Notes under the pieces: model-generated | Databases searched by the model: none | The model's input: only the letters and a program-made list of their open reading frames with translations | What the model was told of the DNA's origin: nothing | Assembly: GCA_027625915.1 (NCBI GenBank) | Contig: JANTQA010000070.1 | Span: 6,143,001-6,207,000, forward strand | Origin: Anaeramoeba flamelloides | Taxonomy: Eukaryota > Metamonada > Anaeramoebidae | Direction of reading: 5' to 3' | Length of the DNA: 64,000 nucleotides | In this document: piece by piece, positions 58,922 through 64,000 of the stretch | How the letters are laid out: each line of letters opens with the position of its first letter | Position numbering within the stretch: the stretch's first letter is position 1 | Made by a program: the position numbers and the translations under genes

Positions 58922-61900
58922 ATGAGACTTTCACATAATAAAACAGGTTTTGAAAATTTTTCTTTTTCTTTTTTTGATACTAAAAACCCAAACCAAAAGG
59001 AAACAAGATCTTTTTACCCAAATTTTATTAGTAAAAAAAGAATTGTTTTAAAAACAAGATTTTATTTGCAGAAAGTTGAATCTAAATTTTATTTATCGAA
59101 GTTTAGTACCACGACTAATCCTAAAAAGTGCTCTAATACCATGATAAAAAAAAAATATCTGAGTAGTTATTTGCTAAAAAATGAAATAAATTTTCACTTC
59201 ATTGAATTTTTCTTTTCAAACAGAAACCACAACCTACAACTCACTTTGTTTGGGGGCTTAATTTCTAAAATAAAAAAGGAAAATGAAGTTAAAATGAGAT
59301 CTGATTATTTTTGTAAATATCAAAATTTTCACACAATGTATGGAAAATTTGAAATGTTAACAAACAAAGCTATTCCAAGAACAGAGTTAAGTCTCAGAAC
59401 TATGGATTTATTTTTTCTACTATTTACTTTTTCTTATTATGTGTAAGAAATCTATTTTTGTTTTTTTATAATGCTCACCACGCCTTTTTTCAACCGATCC
59501 ATTTGTATTTAATTTTACTACCATTTTTAGCTATCACAAAAAAACATATCAAAGCACTTAAAATAAGAGTTAAAAATTTAAAGAATTGTAAACCATCAAA
59601 ATGCCATTTGGATGTTAATGATGTAGTTTTTCTGATTTTGTTTTCCCTTTTTTTTCACAACAAAAAATAAAAGAAAAAATAAAAGAAAAGAAAAAAAAAT
59701 TCAAACAACAAATTCAAGATCCAAAACCTAAACTGTTACTTTCTCTCTTTTTTTAAATCTGGTTTTTTCAACATTTGTTTTCTCACAAAAGCTAAGATTA
59801 CTTTTTGGAATTGATGAAGAAGGTGCAAGTTTGTTATTGAAATGCTTTGATCTTGATAATAATGGTACGATTGAATGGAAAGAACTCATTTGTGGGATAA
59901 GCACTTTGTCTGATGAGTCAAATGAAACAAAAGCCAAGTATTTGTTTAAAGTAATGTTTCCTCTCTCTTTCTTTTCTTAAATTTTCAACCCTCTCGGCTA
60001 ACGCAACCCAAAAAAATAAAAAAAACCATCAATTTTCTCAAAAACTTATTTTGAAACCAAAGCTTTGGGACTCTGACGGAAATGGAAAGCTTGATCGAGA
60101 AGAAATTACTAATATGGTTAAATCAACAGTTATTATATCCGCAAGCTTGGTAGCTTCCAGTTATATTCAAGATATTGCAAAAATGATGAATGTCGATAAT
60201 GAATTAAGCGAGAAGGAATTTTATTTGAAAGTTAACAAAGAGATCGTGAACAAAATTGAAGAATCACAAATCACTGAAATAGTGAATCAATTTTTTTCTT
60301 ATGCAGATGTGTAAGAATTTTGTTTTATCTGTTTTTTTTTTGCAATTAACATTTCAATTCAAAAGTGAGTCAATTTAGAATGTTATCCCTTTCAGGGCTT
60401 TCACTCATTTGAAACTTTTACTTTCATAAACACAATGTAAACTCCATTTTGCTCATAAAGTACCCCACCAAAAATGAAAAATTCATGGTTTTTTTACAAC
60501 CAACCAGAATATATAAGGATAATCCGAAATAAGAGAAATAATATTCTTCAGACTAGAGTTGATATTTAGAAAAGAAATACACTAAAAAACTATTAATTTT
60601 TCAAAAAAAAAATAAAATGTAAAAAAATTATTGGGACCATATCAATAGAACTTCTCTTGCAAATATTTATCAAGTTCTTTTTGAAAATTAAAATTGTTTC
60701 CAATAAGATTTTTTGAAATTAGAAATTCTGGGTTTTGAACACATATCAAAAAAATTAAAGTTTTCAAAAAAAAGATAATCAAATTATTAGATGGGAAATA
60801 GATAACTTAAAATTATTAGAGGTAAATCTAAATCAATTTAGAGAAAATTTAATGATAAATAGTTATCGATGGGAAGTTCAAGAATATTAAAAAATTATTT
60901 GATCTAATAACAATATAAATAAACAATCATGCCTTAGAGTACCCGAGAGTGCCTAGGTTTTTTTTTAATTTTTGAAATTAAAAAAACCTGAACGCATTTT
61001 TCCAGAATTCAAAAGAATAGAGAAAAATTATTGATTTTACTCAATTCTTTTAAATTTTGGAAAAGATAAAGGTGGTTTTTTTGAGGTTTTTTTGAGGTTT
61101 TTTTGAGGTTTTTTTGAGGTTTTTTTGAGTTTTTTTTCAGGTTTTTTGTTTTATTTGTTAAGTGTTCTCGGTTTTTTTGAGGTTTTCTATTTTATTTGGA
61201 AAATCTATTGATTTCCCAAATAAATAGAAAACTCAAAAAAACCTAATGAAAATCTATTGATTTTCCAAATAAATAGAAAACCTCAAAAAAACCTAACGAA
61301 AATCAATAGATTTTACGAATAAAACAGAAAAATCTGGAAAAGTTAACTGTGATTTCTTTTAATTCTTGCTTTTGTTTATAAAATCAATTGATTTTTTTAT
61401 CAGATAAACTCAAGAAAAGCTAACTGCATTTTTTTTTTAATTTGAGAAATGAAAAGAAAATTTTTGAAATTTTCTATTAATTTCTCAAATTAAAAACAAC
61501 CTAAAGATAAAAAATATTTTAAAATGTAAGGCTTCTACTTCCATATTAATACTATGGAATTTCGCAAATTACCTAAATAGATATTCTTATGTTTATGATA
61601 AGGATAAAATATAAACAAAATCTTGCAATTTATGCAAAAAATATTAAAATTTAGAAATCATTGAAGATATCGATCATTTTTTATGGAATAGTGTCTAGGT
61701 TTTTTTTTTATTTAAGAAATAAACAGAAAATTTAATAAATTTTCTGTTTCTTTCTTAAATCAAAAAAAACCTAACGACGCCCATCTTATGAAAAGAAAAC
61801 CGAATAATTTGAATTAAAGAATTAATTCAAATTAATAATGATAATAAGAATAACATCTTTGATATTATTCAAAATAAAAAATTCACTATTTATCTTGTCA

Positions 61901-64000
61901 TTGGTAAATGATAAAGAAAAGTATGATTCTTTATTGAAATTTCTAAGCAAAAATTTAGAAATCAGGGAAGTGACGTCAAGTTCCTTCGAAGTACCGAGTG
62001 TTTTTTTTTTATTTCTTGTTTTTATTTCCAAAACCTATTGATTTTCGAATCAAAACAAAAAGTTATAAAAAAACCAACTGCAGTTTTCTTACTAGAGTTT
62101 TTTTTTAATTTGAAAAATAAAAAGAAAATTTCTTAAATTAAAAACAAGCTAAATACTCCTTTCCAAGATTTTAAAAAATGGATCAAAAATCAAAGATTTT
62201 ACTCAATTCTTTTAAACTAAAAAAAACCTAACGTAAAGTGCCGTCAAGTGCCGTCAAGTGTCATCAAGTGCCTAGGTTTTCCAAAATTCAAAAGAATAGA
62301 GTTAAATCAAAAATTTAACTTAATTCTTTTAAATTAAAAAAAAACCGAACGGAAGTGCCTAGGTTTTTTTTAATTTTTGAAATGAAAAGAAAATTAAATA
62401 AATTTTCTTTACATTTCAAAAAGTAAAAAAAAACCTAACGGCTTTAAGAAAAAATTAATTTCCTATCTTCAAAATAATAATAAAAAAAAACAATAAGATT
62501 TTTTTAATAGTAAATGTATCCAATTAAAAAGACATGAATAGCCTCAATTTTCTTAAATGTTTATTTGGATTTTCATCCTTTTTTTTTTCAAATTAACTTT
62601 CAGAAAAAAAAAAATTGACTAAATTAAAATAAAAAAAAAATTTACAAAACAATTACGTTTCAAAAAATAATTCAAAAAAAGAAAAAAGCAAAAACATGAA
62701 AAAATAATTTCAATTTTGAAATTTTCAAAATTAATTTTTCTTCTAATATTTATTTAAAACCCTTTAAACATATGTTAATCCACCCAATATAACAAGACAC
62801 TTTGACTGAAAAATATTTTAATAATTTTTTTTTTTTCTAAAATAAAGATAAATTCCTTTACCACATATTTAACACTTAGTTTATTTGATTTTTTTTTTCA
62901 AAATGCAACAAAAACAACAGTTAAAAAAATGAAAAAAATTATTGTGTTCTCCAAATAATGAAAATTCAAATATCATGTAATTTTACATTATTAGATTTAA
63001 CTAACCTTTAAAAAACAAATTAGGAATACACACTAATGGTGTATCTATAATACAAACCCCATTCCAAAAATTTGAAACAACCATAACCAAAAATAAACAT
63101 AAAAAAATCACAATTTTTTGGTTTTTTCAAATAATAATATTAAATCACATTTAGGTAACCCAAGTTTGAATGCTTTAATAAGTAACCCTTTTTATACAAA
63201 TAAAAGAAAAAAAAAAAAAATATAAAACTAAAAAATCCAAATCGATATTTTCACAAAATAATGAAACCAGCTGAACAATACATTGTATTGCTATTTTTGT
63301 TTAAATTCTACCAACAATTGTTGATCGATAAAATGGCTAGATACCATCAACTAATTGTATGTGATTTTTCTATTTAACTAAGCACAACTTTAACTAATAA
63401 TCAATCAGTGAAAAAAAATTCCCGATCTAACGAAACGGGTTACTTAACTGAAAAAAAAAAAAAAAATGAAAACACAACAGCAAAGACAAAAAAAATTTTC
63501 CAAATAGTTAATAAAATCAAAATTATTTCCAAATTGAAGAAAAGGTAGTCATATCGTTAATCTTTAAAATGTTTTAACGGTGCCTAAAATTTTTGATTTT
63601 TAGTTTACAATAAAAAGAATAATTCCAGAAATAACTTCATATGATTAGCGTTTTATCATAATTATTTATTTTTTTTGATACTTTTGAATTTAATTCATTA
63701 TATATCAATGCCAAAACAGGCAAATAAGAATTTTTGAAATTAATTAAGTGAATCAAGATGAGAACGATTGCTAGTTACTTGCACATTTGTTGATATTTTT
63801 TTAAATGCTTTTAATTATATTTTCATTTCTTTTGCAATTAAATATCCCCATTTTTCTCTGTTTTTTTCCTCTACAATTTCCTTGATTCTCATTCATAAAA
63901 CAAAATTAATAATAATTTTATATATTTTATCTTTCTCTCTTAATTATTTTTTTAATAGTGACAATGATGGTTTCATCTCGAAAGAAGAATTTTTAAAATA
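58922..64000 (+). CDS. EF-hand calcium-binding protein (partial)
   Basis: Calcium-sensor-like protein cut by the window edge. Exons: 58922-58946 (tentative first exon, MRLSHNKT), 59531-59622, 59792-59950, 60063-60310 and 63959 onward. Phases agree at every join (1, 0, 0, 2). After an N-terminal helix (ITKKHIKALKIRVKNLKNC) there are three clear 12-residue EF-hand loops. These are DLDNNGTIEWKE in exon 3, DSDGNGKLDREE at the start of exon 4, and DVDNDGFISKEE formed only when exons 4 and 5 are joined. Each has acidic residues at positions 1, 3 (and 5 in the last), glycine at 6, an aliphatic residue at 8 and glutamate at 12, as needed for calcium binding. The layout resembles calcineurin-B/recoverin-like or CBL-like sensors. 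No myristoylation glycine follows the proposed start. The last intron is 3648 nt and packed with hairpin repeats. The first exon is the least certain part. Confidence 0.85.
59164..59320. mobile_element. TACTGGTATTTGAA-family MITE, decayed copy 3
   Basis: Lies in the first intron of the EF-hand gene. It keeps the paired ttttcacttcatt / aaaatgaagttaaaa arms and the central tttgtttgggggcttaattt of copy 2. Terminal motifs are worn. Confidence 0.6.
61078..61142 (+). repeat. GAGGTTTTTTT minisatellite
   Basis: Five or six tandem 11-bp units of TTTTTTTGAGG within the hairpin cluster. They probably expanded from one arm of a hairpin. Confidence 0.85.
62237..62272 (+). repeat. AAGTGCCGTC short tandem repeat
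   Basis: Three to four 10-bp units (AAGTGCCGTC, with one AAGTGTCATC), ending at the aagtgcctagg that opens a hairpin unit. Confidence 0.85.

Larger units (their letters stand above)
60940..62450. repeat. Cluster of CCTAGGTTTTT hairpin repeats
   Basis: At least six adjacent palindromic units. Typical arms begin (gtg)cctaggtttttt and close with aaaaaaacctaacgg. Examples are at about 60951-60996, 61195-61300 (two units), 61690-61780, 62265-62350 and 62352-62440. A second arm type, ccaaaattcaaaagaataga, occurs at about 61005 and 62281. Loops differ between units. No coding frame. Confidence 0.75.
60311..63958 (+). other. Long last intron of the EF-hand gene
   Basis: 3648 nt from GTAAGA to the tttttttaatag acceptor. 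The left third is plain AT-rich sequence, the middle (60940-62450) is a cluster of foldback repeats, and the right third is AT-rich with nothing recognised. The small overlapping frames at 61822-62041 fall in the repeat cluster and are not genes. Confidence 0.75.

Noticed and set aside
58922-59446. A continuous 174-codon frame beginning at the same ATG as the EF-hand gene
   Set aside because: Most of it is a decayed MITE (about 59164-59320) and surrounding intron. A donor after MRLSHNKT gives a phase-compatible join to the EF-hand exons instead.
61838-62041. Overlapping frames on both strands in the EF-hand intron
   Set aside because: They fall within the hairpin repeat cluster, have no motif and mirror each other by palindromy.
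1-64000. CRISPR arrays, bacterial operons, ribosome binding sites
   Set aside because: The window is eukaryotic: spliced genes, eukaryote-specific families, and no regularly spaced direct repeats with unique spacers.

Overview
This is AT-rich nuclear DNA from a unicellular eukaryote. The genes have GT-AG introns, several proteins carry long asparagine runs, and every recognisable gene ends in TAA. The accepted exons contain no in-frame TAG or TGA, so a standard genetic code fits. Gene density is low, with about eight supported genes in 64 kb. Together with the protein types (CH/PH-like scaffold, PSI-repeat membrane protein) this suggests an amoeboid protist such as Anaeramoeba or a similarly AT-rich lineage. 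That assignment is an inference; no rRNA or organelle marker is present to confirm it.

Genes from left to right: a RAMP4/SERP1-like ER membrane protein (1796-2089, +); a PSI-repeat type I membrane protein (11434-16243, +, three exons); a protein of about 1880 residues with an N-terminal calponin-homology domain followed by about ten repeated beta-rich, PH-like modules (21826-27577, +, two exons); the ribosome-biogenesis factor RRS1 (32753-36081, +, three exons); the casein kinase II regulatory subunit beta (37913-41699, -, three exons); a HIRIP3-like acidic histone chaperone candidate (45251-46315, -); ribosomal protein eS30 (50761-50955, +); and an EF-hand calcium-binding protein that runs off the right edge (58922 to beyond 64000, +). 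Several short, weaker coding candidates lie between them.

The rest is very AT-rich and unusually full of small non-autonomous DNA elements. I could separate about ten families by comparing the window with itself. Most have terminal inverted repeats and TA at both ends, as expected for Tc1/mariner-type transposition. One decayed Tc1/mariner transposase sits in the long intron of the PSI gene. One 0.77-kb element has about 110-bp inverted repeats and a 12-bp flanking duplication, which is Mutator-like. One element is inserted inside another at a TA, and taking it out restores the older element's sequence. Introns fall into two classes: 109-182 nt, and 2.2-3.6 kb. Three of the four long ones hold mobile elements or foldback repeats.

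The genes are unrelated in function: ribosome production (RRS1, eS30), signalling (CK2 beta, EF-hand), secretion and membrane (RAMP4, PSI protein), cytoskeleton (CH/PH-like) and chromatin (HIRIP3-like). No gene cluster is apparent. The most novel objects are the CH/PH-like repeat protein, the symmetric-exon PSI protein, and the dense, nested element landscape, including a cluster of hairpins in the last EF-hand intron.
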